DNA of 64,000 bases from UBA1447 sp002329225 (lineage in GTDB: Bacteria; Bacillota; Clostridia; Oscillospirales; Acutalibacteraceae), in the NCBI GenBank assembly GCA_050946835.1, contig JBMNVN010000001.1, positions 124,001-188,000 of the forward strand. The letters run 5' to 3'. Of this stretch, positions 43,086 to 52,377 are shown in pieces. How positions within the stretch are numbered: position 1 is the stretch's first letter; each line of letters starts with the position of its first letter. The notes under the pieces were generated by a model, which ran no database searches, was not told the origin of the DNA, and was given only the letters and a program-made list of their open reading frames with translations. The translations under genes were made by a program, and so were the position numbers.

Positions 43086-44057
43086 ATGAACTTCACTCAA
43101 ATAAACACTGCCGGAACCGTTGAGGGGTTTTGTTTGATTAAAAACCTTGAAAAAAAGGTTACAGCCAAAGGTTTGCCGTACCTGGATTTGCTGCTTTCCG
43201 ATTCTGACGGAGAAATACCTGCAAAGTTTTGGGATTATAAAGAGGAACTGCATTCCCGCTATGCCGTAGGGCAGCTTGTACGGGTTCGGGGAACCATAAG
43301 CGAGTTTAACGGTGCAGACCAACTGCGGGTGGAAAGAATTCGCCCGACGGTTGAGAGCGACAACCTTAAGTATGAGGACTTTGTCCCCTCCTCGGAATAT
43401 TCCGGAGAGGCTATGTTTGAAGAAATTGTAAGTATTACAAAGAGTTTTGAAGACAAAGACCTGCAGGCGCTTGTTTTGGAAATTCTTGCGGAAATGAAAG
43501 AAGAACTGCTTTATTGGCCGGCTGCATTTAAACTTCACCACGCTATGAGGAGCGGACTGCTCTATCACACCCTTTCCATCCTTCGTCTGGCAAAAGGCGT
43601 TTGCGAAGTTTATCCCTTTGTGGACAGGGATTTGCTCTATGCCGGAATTATTCTGCACGATTTGGATAAAGTCGGAGAATTTGAGGTTACCGATGCAGGA
43701 GTGGTCACCGGCTATACCGATGACGGCTCTTTGGTGGGACACCTTGTAAGGGGCGCCATACGGGTGCAGAAAGTCGGGGAACGCCTGGGCACGCCGAAAG
43801 AACTTTTAATGCTGCTGCAACATATGATCATCTCTCACCACGGGGAACCCGAGTTCGGCGCCGCCGTTCGGCCAATGTTTTTAGAGGCGGAAATTTTATC
43901 CCAACTTGACATGCTGGATGCCAGGGTATATACAATCGCCAAAGCGGTCAGCGAGGTGGATGCCCGTACCTTTACCGGCAGGCAGTGGTCTTTGGATAAC
44001 AGAAAACTTTACAATACCGGCAGGAAGCCGATAAACACCGAGGCTGATTTACTCTAA
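43086..44057 (+). CDS. yhaM: 3'-5' exoribonuclease YhaM family
   Basis: 323 residues. N-terminal OB-fold (about 10-90) for nucleic-acid binding, then an HD domain with His161 (LLYHTLSIL) and His191-Asp192 (IILHDLDKVGEF). YhaM degrades RNA and single-stranded DNA from the 3' end in Gram-positive bacteria. ATG at 43086; the ribosome site (AAAGGA) is distant and only moderate. It heads a plus-strand run of genes that do not seem functionally linked. Confidence 0.92.
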   Translation: MNFTQINTAGTVEGFCLIKNLEKKVTAKGLPYLDLLLSDSDGEIPAKFWDYKEELHSRYAVGQLVRVRGTISEFNGADQLRVERIRPTVESDNLKYEDFVPSSEYSGEAMFEEIVSITKSFEDKDLQALVLEILAEMKEELLYWPAAFKLHHAMRSGLLYHTLSILRLAKGVCEVYPFVDRDLLYAGIILHDLDKVGEFEVTDAGVVTGYTDDGSLVGHLVRGAIRVQKVGERLGTPKELLMLLQHMIISHHGEPEFGAAVRPMFLEAEILSQLDMLDARVYTIAKAVSEVDARTFTGRQWSLDNRKLYNTGRKPINTEADLL

Positions 44058-44114
44058 ATCGGATTGGGTTTAGAGTCGGATATAAACTGTTTTTTAATTT
44101 ATAAGGAGGTAATT

Positions 44115-45134
44115 ATGAGAAACCATGAAGTAACAGCGGTACAACCTTTGCTCAAAAAAGACGGCAGTCTTACCGAGCCCGGCTGGTCCAGAAAACCCGT
44201 ACAGATTTATGACCGTTCCGCTATACAAGCGTCAAAGTTCAGCATTAAAGAATGGGACTATTATCTTGTACTTTCAAGCGACTTCGGCATAGCCATGACT
44301 GTTTCCGACCTCAGCTATCTTGCCATGCTTTCCGTAACCTTTTTAGACTTTAAAACACCGAACCACATAACAAAAACCGCTATCAGGCCACTGACTTTCG
44401 GCAAACTGAAATTGCCTCCCACCTCCGATGAAAGTTTCAGTTATGAAGACAAGAACTTTAAAATCCGTTACACGGTAGCCCCGGGTAAAAGAGATTTGGA
44501 GTTTGCGTGCCGGAACTTCTCCAACGGGCAACCTGTCAAGGCAAAAATCAACTTGAAGCAACCCGATATGGACAGCATGACCATAGCCACCCCGTGGGCG
44601 GAAAAAAAGACGGCGTTCTACTATAACCAGAAAATCAACTGTATGCCTGCTGACGGCTATGTTGAGTTTGAAGGCAAAAAGTATGAATTCAACCCCGAAA
44701 CGGATTTCGGCACCCTTGACTGGGGACGCGGAGTCTGGACTTATGACAACACCTGGTACTGGGGTTCGGGCAACGCCGTTGTAAACGGCAAACCTTTCGG
44801 TTTCAACATCGGTTACGGTTTCGGGGATACAAAAGCCGCATCGGAAAACATTGTTTTTTATGACGGCGTTTCCCACAAACTCGATGATGTAAAATTCAAT
44901 ATTCCGAAGGACAGCTATGTAAAGCCCTGGACTTTTTCTTCAAGCGACGGGCGCTTTGAAACCGATTTTATACCGATATTCGACCGTTACGCAAAGCTCA
45001 ATGTAGGTATTATCAGCACCGAACAGCATCAGGTGTTCGGGAAGATGAGCGGTAAGATAATACTCGACGACGGCAGCGTTCTGGAGATTAAAGACGTGCT
45101 GTGCTTTGCCGAGGATGTACACAATAAATACTGA
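44115..45134 (+). CDS. DUF2804 domain protein
   Basis: 339 residues from ATG 44115, with AAGGAGGT upstream; the frame opens earlier but lacks a site. Features of DUF2804: PLLKKDGSLTEPGWSRKP at the start, GTLDWGRGVWTYDNTWYWGSG near 200, and GFNIGYGFGDTKAASEN. The fold is beta-rich with no signal peptide. Function is unknown; the domain resembles lipocalin-like or carotenoid-hydratase-type proteins only loosely. Confidence 0.85.
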   Translation: MRNHEVTAVQPLLKKDGSLTEPGWSRKPVQIYDRSAIQASKFSIKEWDYYLVLSSDFGIAMTVSDLSYLAMLSVTFLDFKTPNHITKTAIRPLTFGKLKLPPTSDESFSYEDKNFKIRYTVAPGKRDLEFACRNFSNGQPVKAKINLKQPDMDSMTIATPWAEKKTAFYYNQKINCMPADGYVEFEGKKYEFNPETDFGTLDWGRGVWTYDNTWYWGSGNAVVNGKPFGFNIGYGFGDTKAASENIVFYDGVSHKLDDVKFNIPKDSYVKPWTFSSSDGRFETDFIPIFDRYAKLNVGIISTEQHQVFGKMSGKIILDDGSVLEIKDVLCFAEDVHNKY

Positions 45135-45151
45135 TTATTCCCGGAGTTAAT

Positions 45152-46075
45152 ATGGACTGGACGGAAATTACTATTACGGTCAGCGCCGATGACCTTGACC
45201 GGGCGGCGGATATTGCCCATATGGCGGTACCCTACGGAATATATGTGGAAGATTACCGCAACCTTGAACAGGAAGCGCGGGAGATAGCGCGCATCGACCT
45301 TATAGATGAAGAACTGCTGGCCAAAGACAGGTCAAAGGGGCTTATTCACCTTTATATCTCACCGGAAGAAAACCCTGCGGAGGCTTCGGCATTTTTGTCC
45401 GAGCTGTATAAGCGCTCCGGGATATCTTTTTCAGTTGACACAAAGCTGTGCAAAAATGAAGACTGGGAAAACAACTGGAAGGCTTATTTTAAGCCCTTCC
45501 CAATAGGCAAAAAGCTTTTCATCCGCCCCGTTTGGGAGTCCGTTGACGAGGCGGGGGGAAGGATTGTTCTGAATATTGAACCCGGCCTCGCTTTCGGCAA
45601 CGGGGGGCACGAAACCACAAAACTCTGCCTGGAAGCCCTGGAAGGGCTTGTAACGGCTGAAAGCGAAGTGCTTGATGTGGGCTGCGGCAGCGGTATTCTC
45701 GGCGTGGCGGCCCTGCTTTTGGGTGCAAAAAGTTCCACGGGTGTGGATATTGACAAACTTGCGGTAAAAACCGCCATTGAAAACGGCAGGTTAAACGGGC
45801 TTTCCGCCCCCGATTACACTGTTGCATTGGGTGACCTTACGCAAAACGTGTCCGGAAAGTATGATTTAATCCTTGCAAACATTGTCGCAGACGCTGTGAT
45901 TATTCTCAGCGGTCAGATAAGGCGCTTTCTTAAACCTGAGGGCGTATTTGTCACTTCCGGCATTATTATCCAAAGGGAAGATGAGGTACTTAAAGCCTTT
46001 GCCGAAAACGATTTAAAGGTAACAAAAAGGCATGAGGACAACGGCTGGCTTTGTTTTGAATGTACAGGTAATTGA
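45152..46075 (+). CDS. prmA: ribosomal protein L11 methyltransferase
   Basis: 307 residues. N-terminal L11-binding domain, the WENNWKAYFKPFPIGKKLFIRPVWE linker, PGLAFGNGGHETTKLCLE, and the SAM loop LDVGCGSGILGVAALLLGA near 176. LILANIVADAVI is the NPPY-like site. PrmA trimethylates L11. It begins 17 bases after the DUF2804 gene. Confidence 0.95.
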   Translation: MDWTEITITVSADDLDRAADIAHMAVPYGIYVEDYRNLEQEAREIARIDLIDEELLAKDRSKGLIHLYISPEENPAEASAFLSELYKRSGISFSVDTKLCKNEDWENNWKAYFKPFPIGKKLFIRPVWESVDEAGGRIVLNIEPGLAFGNGGHETTKLCLEALEGLVTAESEVLDVGCGSGILGVAALLLGAKSSTGVDIDKLAVKTAIENGRLNGLSAPDYTVALGDLTQNVSGKYDLILANIVADAVIILSGQIRRFLKPEGVFVTSGIIIQREDEVLKAFAENDLKVTKRHEDNGWLCFECTGN

Positions 46076-46113
46076 TGTTGACAATAAAAACAGAATTGAT
46101 ATGAGGTTTTTTT

Positions 46114-47676
46114 ATGAAGAGATTGTTTGTAGTATTGCTTGCCCTTTCTTTTGTTTTTCTGACAGTAACGCCCGCTTTCGCCGCCGAAAATCAAGACGGC
46201 GGGCCCACACCTCTGATAGTTGTAGGCGGTATGAACGGCGCACCGCTTATTAAAGATGAAGGAACGCCTAACGAGGAACAGGTCTGGCCGCCGGTACTGA
46301 ACTTTGGCGAAATTGCCGTAAAAGCAATCTGGGGGTTATCGTCAGCCGCCGTTTATAAAGATTGGGATAAACTCGGCGATGTAATTGTGCCTTTGTTGAA
46401 TAAAGTACTTGAGCCGTCCTCCTGTGATAATGACGGGAATTCAAAATACAATGTTTCCACAACTATCTATCCTCTCTCCATGGCAAATTATCCCGAATTT
46501 TTAGCTGAAGCGTTTATAAGTGAAGAGGGCTTTTTACACTCCGCAAGTGACCGTTTGGGTGCGGAAAATGTCTACTTTTTTAACTATGATTGGCGTTTGG
46601 ACCCGCTGGAACATGCAAGGGCGCTTGACGCCATGATACAAAGGGTAAAAGCGGAAACGGGTTGCTCCAAGGTGGATATTACCGCCTGCAGTATGGGCGG
46701 GTGCGTGACGATGGCTTATTTTTATCTTTTCGGTTATGAAGATGTTGAAAGCTGTGTATTCCTCTCCGCCGCTTTTTCGGGCTCATTGGCGGCCAGTGAA
46801 ATACTTGTGGGAGAAGTTTTTATTGACAGAACAGCACTCAAGCACTACATACGGCTGAATGTCAACATCAACCCGGAGGTTGATGAGTTCCTTGACGCCT
46901 TTGTGGAGTTCCTTGACCAAACGGGCGTTTTAAAAACAATCGTTGATTTTGTAAACGGTATGCTTTCATCTCAAAAAGACAGGGTTCTGGACGAGGCGGT
47001 CACCGCCTCCCTCGGAACCATGCCGGGGATGTGGGCTCTTGTACGTGAGGGCGCTTTTGAACAGGCAAAAGAAATGCACTTGAGCGACCCGAAATATGCA
47101 AAGCTTGTGGAAAGAATAGATGACTTTCATTATAACGTAAGAGTTAAACGGCAGGAACTTATTGAAAACGCCATGGAAAGCGGAGTGACGGTTTATTTTA
47201 CATCCCACTATGAGGATGTTTTGATACCCGCCTTCCCCTCAGCTATAAAACACGGTGACGGTCTGATTGAGACGGTATGCACAAGCAACGGCGCAACGGT
47301 CGCTCTGTTAGGGGAAAGATTCCCGAAAGATTATGTTCAGGCCAACCTCTGCTGCGGCAAAAATCATGTATCCCCCGACCGGGTGGTAGACGCTTCAACC
47401 TGTATGTTCCCGGAGCAGGTTTGGTTTTTCAGAGAAGTTGCTCATGTGGGCACCATCTACCAAAGCGAGTTCAGTGATTTTATTCTTTGGTTTTTAGAAC
47501 AACCCGAACAGGCAACCGTCTGGTCCGATGCCGCTCACCCTCAATTCCTTACGGCGGGCGACGCCGGTATGACCCTGCACCCCACAACGGAGGCAGACGG
47601 TGAATATTACAGTTTAGCTGACGGGGTTGCGGATTTTTTCAAAGCCTGGACGAACATTAAGAATATACTGAAATAG
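46114..47676 (+). CDS. exported LCAT-like alpha/beta hydrolase
   Basis: 520 residues. Sec signal peptide (1-23, AFA before AEN). An alpha/beta-hydrolase core follows: PLIVVGGMNG oxyanion region near 35, VYFFNYDWRLDP near 153, and nucleophile elbow ACSMGG with Ser193. The elbow starts with Ala, not Gly. The closest style is the lecithin:cholesterol acyltransferase / phospholipase group (VYFFNYDWR is typical). Likely acts on lipids or esters outside the cell. Candidate His in NHVSPDRVVDASTCMFPEQ or VAHVGTIY. No partner gene. Confidence 0.8.
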   Translation: MKRLFVVLLALSFVFLTVTPAFAAENQDGGPTPLIVVGGMNGAPLIKDEGTPNEEQVWPPVLNFGEIAVKAIWGLSSAAVYKDWDKLGDVIVPLLNKVLEPSSCDNDGNSKYNVSTTIYPLSMANYPEFLAEAFISEEGFLHSASDRLGAENVYFFNYDWRLDPLEHARALDAMIQRVKAETGCSKVDITACSMGGCVTMAYFYLFGYEDVESCVFLSAAFSGSLAASEILVGEVFIDRTALKHYIRLNVNINPEVDEFLDAFVEFLDQTGVLKTIVDFVNGMLSSQKDRVLDEAVTASLGTMPGMWALVREGAFEQAKEMHLSDPKYAKLVERIDDFHYNVRVKRQELIENAMESGVTVYFTSHYEDVLIPAFPSAIKHGDGLIETVCTSNGATVALLGERFPKDYVQANLCCGKNHVSPDRVVDASTCMFPEQVWFFREVAHVGTIYQSEFSDFILWFLEQPEQATVWSDAAHPQFLTAGDAGMTLHPTTEADGEYYSLADGVADFFKAWTNIKNILK

Positions 47677-47699
47677 TTTAATAAAACGGAGTGGAGAAT

Positions 47700-48140
47700 A
47701 TGTATTGCAGAAATTGCGGCAATGGATTAGAGCAGGGTGCCTATGTGTGTATGAAATGCGGCGTACCTGCCGGGCAGGGAAGAGAATTCTGCCCCAACTG
47801 CGGCGCTAAAACCGATGTCAATGCCGTCTTTTGCGTCAGCTGCGGCGTATCTTTTGTGCCGCCTCCCCAGCAATACAACCAAGGTTATCCCGAACAAAAG
47901 TCGAAACTTGTCGCAGCCCTTCTGGCATTTTTTCTCGGAGTATACGGTGCGCATAACTTTTACTTGGGGTACAACAGCAAGGCGGTCACACAATTGTTGC
48001 TTGCATTATTGGGCGGAGTTTTTACCTGCGGGTTAAGCACGACAGCGGTAGCAATTTGGGTCATAGTGGAAGCCGTTCAACTGCTCACGGGTTCAATTGC
48101 CGTAGACGCCAACGGCTATCCGCTTAAAAACGATTTTTAA
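47700..48140 (+). CDS. double zinc-ribbon TM2 domain protein
   Basis: 146 residues from ATG 47700; a GTG nine bases earlier is possible. Four CxxC pairs form two zinc ribbons (CRNC/CMKC and CPNC/CVSC). The second half is a TM2 domain: two membrane segments around GVYGAHNFYLGYNSKAVTQLLL. Such proteins are common in Firmicutes with no set role. It is followed after two bases by the DUF2752 gene; TM2-DUF2752 pairing is common. Confidence 0.9.
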   Translation: MYCRNCGNGLEQGAYVCMKCGVPAGQGREFCPNCGAKTDVNAVFCVSCGVSFVPPPQQYNQGYPEQKSKLVAALLAFFLGVYGAHNFYLGYNSKAVTQLLLALLGGVFTCGLSTTAVAIWVIVEAVQLLTGSIAVDANGYPLKNDF

Positions 48141-48142
48141 TA

Positions 48143-48565
48143 TTGAAAAAGCTGAGTAAAAAGCGTGTTTTTATATTGCTTCTTTCTCACGCCGGGATAG
48201 CCCTGTTTTTCCGGCTTTATATGCTTTATATCGGATGTCCTCTAAAGCGTTTTTTCGGAGTGTCCTGCCCTTCCTGCGGCATGGGCAGGGCGCATTTTGC
48301 TTTGCTGCGGGGACATATCGCTGACGCCTTCGCCTTTCACCCCCTGTTCTGGATGGCGCTGCCTTTGATTTTTTTGTTTTTACATGTGAGGGTATTTAAT
48401 ATTCCCATAAGCAAAAAAACGTTGAATATAATTGCCGCAGTTTCCCTCTTGCTTTTGCTGGCGGTATATATTATCCGGGTTTTTGTAATACGGGACCCCG
48501 TTCTTGCCCCCGACTTTGAAAACTCGGTTTTGTACAAACTTATTCAGGCTATTAAAGGTTTTTAG
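48143..48565 (+). CDS. DUF2752 membrane protein
   Basis: 140 residues, TTG start two bases after the TM2 stop. GCPLKRFFGVSCPSCGMGRAHFALLRG is the DUF2752 hallmark, with the CPSCG motif between membrane segments; three or four membrane segments. Unknown function; linked to the TM2 gene by overlap-like spacing, so the two probably work together. Confidence 0.87.
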   Translation: MKKLSKKRVFILLLSHAGIALFFRLYMLYIGCPLKRFFGVSCPSCGMGRAHFALLRGHIADAFAFHPLFWMALPLIFLFLHVRVFNIPISKKTLNIIAAVSLLLLLAVYIIRVFVIRDPVLAPDFENSVLYKLIQAIKGF

Positions 48566-48587
48566 AACCCAAAAGGGTAAAGCAAAA

Positions 48588-48636
48588 AACAACCGCTAAC
48601 TGTTTGGCATTATCAGGCAGTTAGCGGTTTGTTATT
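48588..48636. terminator. bidirectional terminator between DUF2752 and dnaJ
   Basis: 12-bp perfect stem (48591-48602 with 48618-48629) flanked by AAAAAC and TTTGTTATTT. Confidence 0.85.
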
Positions 48637-48663
48637 TAATTACAAAGTTAAGGCTCTGTTTAT

Positions 48664-49824
48664 TTACTTTTTCTTTTTACCGAAAACGCCGCCTTTTCTG
48701 TCGTTTGAATCACCGGCAAGGGGCTTGCCGCCCAGAGAATTATGGAACTGCATGAGCAGGTCTTTTTGCTGATCATTGAGCTTTTTGGGTACATCTACCA
48801 TAATCCGTACAAACTGATCGCCCTTGTTTTTACCGTTGAGCATTTGGATGCCGCGGCCCCTGAGACTGAACACCTCACCGGGTTGCGTGCCTGCAGGCAA
48901 CTTCAGTTCCACTTTACCGTCGATGGTGGGAACACGCAGTTTATCCCCAAAAACGGCTTGAGCGTAACTTACGGTAAATTCACACCAGACATTGTAGCCG
49001 TCCCGTTCAAAGAAGGGGTGCGGTCTTACAAGAACAGCCACATGTAAATCCCCGGCGGGGCCGCCGTTTACTCCGGCATTACCCTTGCCGCGCACATTGA
49101 GCACCTGACCGTCATCAATACCTGCGGGTATAGTAACTTCAATGCGGCCCTTTTTAGGTACTCGGCCGCCGCCGCGGCAGGTAGTGCAGGGATTTTCGAC
49201 AATCTTGCCTCTTCCGCCGCACTTAGGGCAGGCTTTCATGGTTGACATTACGCCGAAGGGGGTACGCTGCTGAGCGTTCACCTGACCTCTGCCGTTACAG
49301 TCGGGACATATTTTGGGTTCGGTTCCCTTTTGCGCCCCGCTGCCGTTACAGTCCGGGCAGCTTTCTATCTTGTCAACATCTATTGTGCGCTTGCAGCCCT
49401 TGGCCGCTTCTTCAAAAGAGATTGTTACCCTGACCCGGGCATCTTCTCCCCTGCGGGGAGCATTGGGGTTGGCTTGCCGCCCGCCGAAACCGCCGCCGAA
49501 ACCGTTGCCGAAAATACTGCCGAATATATCCCCCAAATCGAACTCCATGCCGCCGAAACCGCCGCCGGGTCCGCCCGCGCCGAAGTTGGGATCCACCCCT
49601 TGATGACCGAATTGGTCATAGCGGGCTTTTTTCTCCGAATCCGAAAGCACTTCGTAGGCCTCGTTGGCTTCCTTAAACTTAGCCTCGGCGGTTTTATCGC
49701 CGGGGTTCAGGTCGGGATGAAACTCCTTGGCCTTTTTGCGGTATGCTTTTTTAATTTCGTCCTCGGAGGCATTCTTCGGCACACCGAGCACCTCATAGTA
49801 ATCGCGTTTTTCGGCCAATAGCAT
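48664..49824 (-). CDS. dnaJ: chaperone DnaJ
   Basis: 386 residues. J domain with HPD (FHPDLNPG), Gly/Phe-rich linker, four CxxCxGxG zinc repeats (CPDCNGSG, CPDCNGRG, CPKCGGRG, CTTCRGGG) and C-terminal substrate domains. Last gene of hrcA-grpE-dnaK-dnaJ. ATG at 49824 is close to AGGAG; TTG at 49818 is an alternative with better spacing. Confidence 0.97.
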   Translation of the reverse strand: MLLAEKRDYYEVLGVPKNASEDEIKKAYRKKAKEFHPDLNPGDKTAEAKFKEANEAYEVLSDSEKKARYDQFGHQGVDPNFGAGGPGGGFGGMEFDLGDIFGSIFGNGFGGGFGGRQANPNAPRRGEDARVRVTISFEEAAKGCKRTIDVDKIESCPDCNGSGAQKGTEPKICPDCNGRGQVNAQQRTPFGVMSTMKACPKCGGRGKIVENPCTTCRGGGRVPKKGRIEVTIPAGIDDGQVLNVRGKGNAGVNGGPAGDLHVAVLVRPHPFFERDGYNVWCEFTVSYAQAVFGDKLRVPTIDGKVELKLPAGTQPGEVFSLRGRGIQMLNGKNKGDQFVRIMVDVPKKLNDQQKDLLMQFHNSLGGKPLAGDSNDRKGGVFGKKKK

Positions 49825-49889
49825 CGGCTCCTATCAATTTATTTTCGAGCAGAAAAATCACACTTTTCCCGCCCGTTATAAATCGGCAT

Positions 49890-49919
49890 GTGCAAGGGCG
49901 AAATATTCCGCCCCTGCAC
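49890..49919 (-). other. hairpin between dnaK and dnaJ
   Basis: 11-bp stem with one G-U pair and an 8-base loop, no T-run. Probably an RNA stability or processing element that sets the dnaK to dnaJ ratio. Confidence 0.6.
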
Positions 49920-49936
49920 TTTTAATTATCTGCCGA

Positions 49937-51772
49937 TTAGTCGTCGGAAACATCCGTAAAGTCCGCTTCCGTATAGCCTCCGGCGTCATCTGCCGGCGGG
50001 GCTTGCTCTCCGTCCGCTCCCGCATCGGCCGCCGCCTGGGAGGCCTGCTTGTAGAGCTGTTCGGATATTTCATAAAACTTTGCCTGCAGTTCATCCTGCC
50101 TGGACTTAATCAGGTTAATGTCTTCGCCTTTGAGGGCTTCTTTCAACGCTTCCACACTTTGCTCAAGAGCGCTCTTGTCGTCCGGTGAGAACTTGTCGCC
50201 CTCTTCGCTGATGAGTTTTTCACTCTGATATACCAACTGGTCGGCGGCGTTGCGTGCGTCAATTTCCTCACGGCGCTGCTTGTCTTCAGCGGCAAACTGC
50301 TCGGCTTCACGTACCGCCTTTTCAACATCTTCTTTGCTCATGTTGCCGGAAGCAGTGATGGAGATGGACTGCTCTTTGTTTGTGCCCAAATCCTTAGCGG
50401 ACACGTTAACTATACCGTTGGCGTCAATGTCAAAGGTTACTTCAATCTGCGGCACACCGCGCCTTGCGGGTAAAATACCGTCAAGATGGAAGACGCCGAG
50501 GGTTTTGTTGTCTTTTGCGAACTCCCGCTCACCCTGCAGGACATGCACCTCTACGGAAGGCTGGTTGTCGGCCGCGGTCGAGAAGATTTGGCTCTTCTTT
50601 ACAGGGATTGTGGTATTTCTTTCGATAATCTTGGTGCTAACATTGCCTAAAGTTTCTATACCCAGTGAAAGGGGAGTAACGTCAAGCAGCAACAGACCTT
50701 TTACATCGCCGCCGAGTACGCCCGCCTGAAGGGCTGCACCCAGAGCCACACATTCGTCGGGATTGATGCCCTGGAAAGGTTCTTTGCCCATAAACTTTTT
50801 AACCGCTTCAATCACTGCGGGGATACGGGAAGAACCGCCCACCATCAGGACTTTGTCGATTTCGGAATTTTTGAGACCGCTGTCAGCCATAGCCCGGCGC
50901 ACGGGTTCCATGGTTTTTTCTACCAAATCGGCAGTCAGCTCATTGAACTTTGCTCTGCTAAGAGTGTTTTCCAAGTGTTTGGGGCCTGTGGCGTCAGCCG
51001 TGATAAAAGGCAGGTTGATTGTAGAGGTAGTAAGACCGGAAAGCTCGATTTTGGCTTTTTCAGCCGCCTCTTTCAGCCGCTGCATTGCCATTTTGTCGCC
51101 TCTTAAGTCTATCCCCTGGTCCTTTTTAAACTCCTCGGCCAGCCAATCCATTATGCGCTGGTCAAAATCGTCGCCGCCGAGTTTGTTGTTGCCGGCTGTG
51201 GCTAAAACTTCCTGCACGCCATCGCCCATTTCAATAATGGAGACGTCAAATGTTCCGCCGCCGAGGTCATAAACCATGACCTTTTGATCGTTTTCTTTGT
51301 CGATGCCGTAGGAAAGAGCGGCGGCCGTGGGTTCATTGATGATCCTTTTAACTTCGAGTCCCGCTATCTTGCCTGCGTCTTTTGTGGCCTGACGCTGGGA
51401 GTCGGTAAAGTAAGCCGGTACCGTAATAACGGCCTCGGTCACTTTTTGGCCGAGATAGGCTTCCGCATCCGTCTTGAGTTTTGTTAAAATCATGGCGGAA
51501 ATCTCCTGCGGTGTGTATTTTTTGCCGTCGATATCTACCTTGTAGTCGGAACCCATTTGTCTTTTAATAGACGATACGGTTCTGTCCGGATTTGTGATGG
51601 CCTGACGTTTGGCCACCTGGCCAACCATGCGCTCACCGGTTTTACCGAACGCTACCACGGAAGGTGTGGTTCTGTTGCCTTCCGCATTTGCGATTATAAT
51701 CGGCTCGCCGCCTTCAATAACGGATACGCATGAATTTGTTGTGCCTAAGTCAATTCCTATTATTTTTCCCAT
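49937..51772 (-). CDS. dnaK: chaperone DnaK (Hsp70)
   Basis: 611 residues. GIDLGTTNSCVSV start, VMVYDLGGGTFDVSI, VGGSSRIPAV, the LLLDVTPLSLGIETLG linker and substrate domain, and a C-terminal Ala/Asp/Gly-rich tail. Works with DnaJ and GrpE, all in one operon under HrcA control. Confidence 0.98.
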   Translation of the reverse strand: MGKIIGIDLGTTNSCVSVIEGGEPIIIANAEGNRTTPSVVAFGKTGERMVGQVAKRQAITNPDRTVSSIKRQMGSDYKVDIDGKKYTPQEISAMILTKLKTDAEAYLGQKVTEAVITVPAYFTDSQRQATKDAGKIAGLEVKRIINEPTAAALSYGIDKENDQKVMVYDLGGGTFDVSIIEMGDGVQEVLATAGNNKLGGDDFDQRIMDWLAEEFKKDQGIDLRGDKMAMQRLKEAAEKAKIELSGLTTSTINLPFITADATGPKHLENTLSRAKFNELTADLVEKTMEPVRRAMADSGLKNSEIDKVLMVGGSSRIPAVIEAVKKFMGKEPFQGINPDECVALGAALQAGVLGGDVKGLLLLDVTPLSLGIETLGNVSTKIIERNTTIPVKKSQIFSTAADNQPSVEVHVLQGEREFAKDNKTLGVFHLDGILPARRGVPQIEVTFDIDANGIVNVSAKDLGTNKEQSISITASGNMSKEDVEKAVREAEQFAAEDKQRREEIDARNAADQLVYQSEKLISEEGDKFSPDDKSALEQSVEALKEALKGEDINLIKSRQDELQAKFYEISEQLYKQASQAAADAGADGEQAPPADDAGGYTEADFTDVSDD

Positions 51773-51817
51773 AGTATTATTCCTCCTATAGTTTCATTCT
51801 TTATATATTCTCAGCTC

Positions 51818-52351
51818 TTAATTTGCCACAGCCACAGTGGCGCTGCGAATAATCCTGTCGTCAAGTTTATAACCTTTACTGATAACCATTGAAATTACGT
51901 TTTCGCCTAAGTTCTCATCTTCTGTATGCATAACGGCTTCGTGCAAATTCGGGTCAAACTGCTCACCCGGTTCACCGAAAGTTTCAACGCCGATTTTTTT
52001 GATGAAATCCAGAAACTGGGTGTAAATCATCTCGATACCCTTTTGATATTCTTCCAGGCTTGACACTTCCACGCCTTTAGCTCTTTCGAAGTTGTCGATT
52101 ACCGGAAGAAGGTCTTTAACAATCGAGGCTTTGGAGTGGCAGTAGATGTCTTCCTTCTCTTTTTTAGAGCGTTTGCGGAAGTTGTCGTACTCGGCCGCAA
52201 GCCTTAAAAGCTGGTCACATTTTTCAGCCAGTTGAGTTTCAAGTTCCTGAGCTTTGTCGGGCTTTTCTTTTTTTGTCCTGGCTTGTTTTTTCTCTTCCTG
52301 AATATTCACATCCTGAACATTCTTGTCGTCTTCTTTTTTTGTTTTCGCCAT
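51818..52351 (-). CDS. grpE: nucleotide exchange factor GrpE
   Basis: 177 residues. Charged N-terminal stretch (about 1-40), a long coiled coil with LLRLAAEYDNFRKRSKKEKEDIY, and the C-terminal beta domain ending HTEDENLGENVISMVISKGYKLDDRIIRSATVAVAN. Releases ADP from DnaK. Confidence 0.96.
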   Translation of the reverse strand: MAKTKKEDDKNVQDVNIQEEKKQARTKKEKPDKAQELETQLAEKCDQLLRLAAEYDNFRKRSKKEKEDIYCHSKASIVKDLLPVIDNFERAKGVEVSSLEEYQKGIEMIYTQFLDFIKKIGVETFGEPGEQFDPNLHEAVMHTEDENLGENVISMVISKGYKLDDRIIRSATVAVAN

Positions 52352-52377
52352 CGGTTATTCCTCCGTCGGTGTATTTT

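Noticed and set aside
43062..43742. 226-codon minus-strand frame opposite yhaM
   Set aside because: The plus-strand frame encodes a clear OB-HD exonuclease; this one is a shadow.
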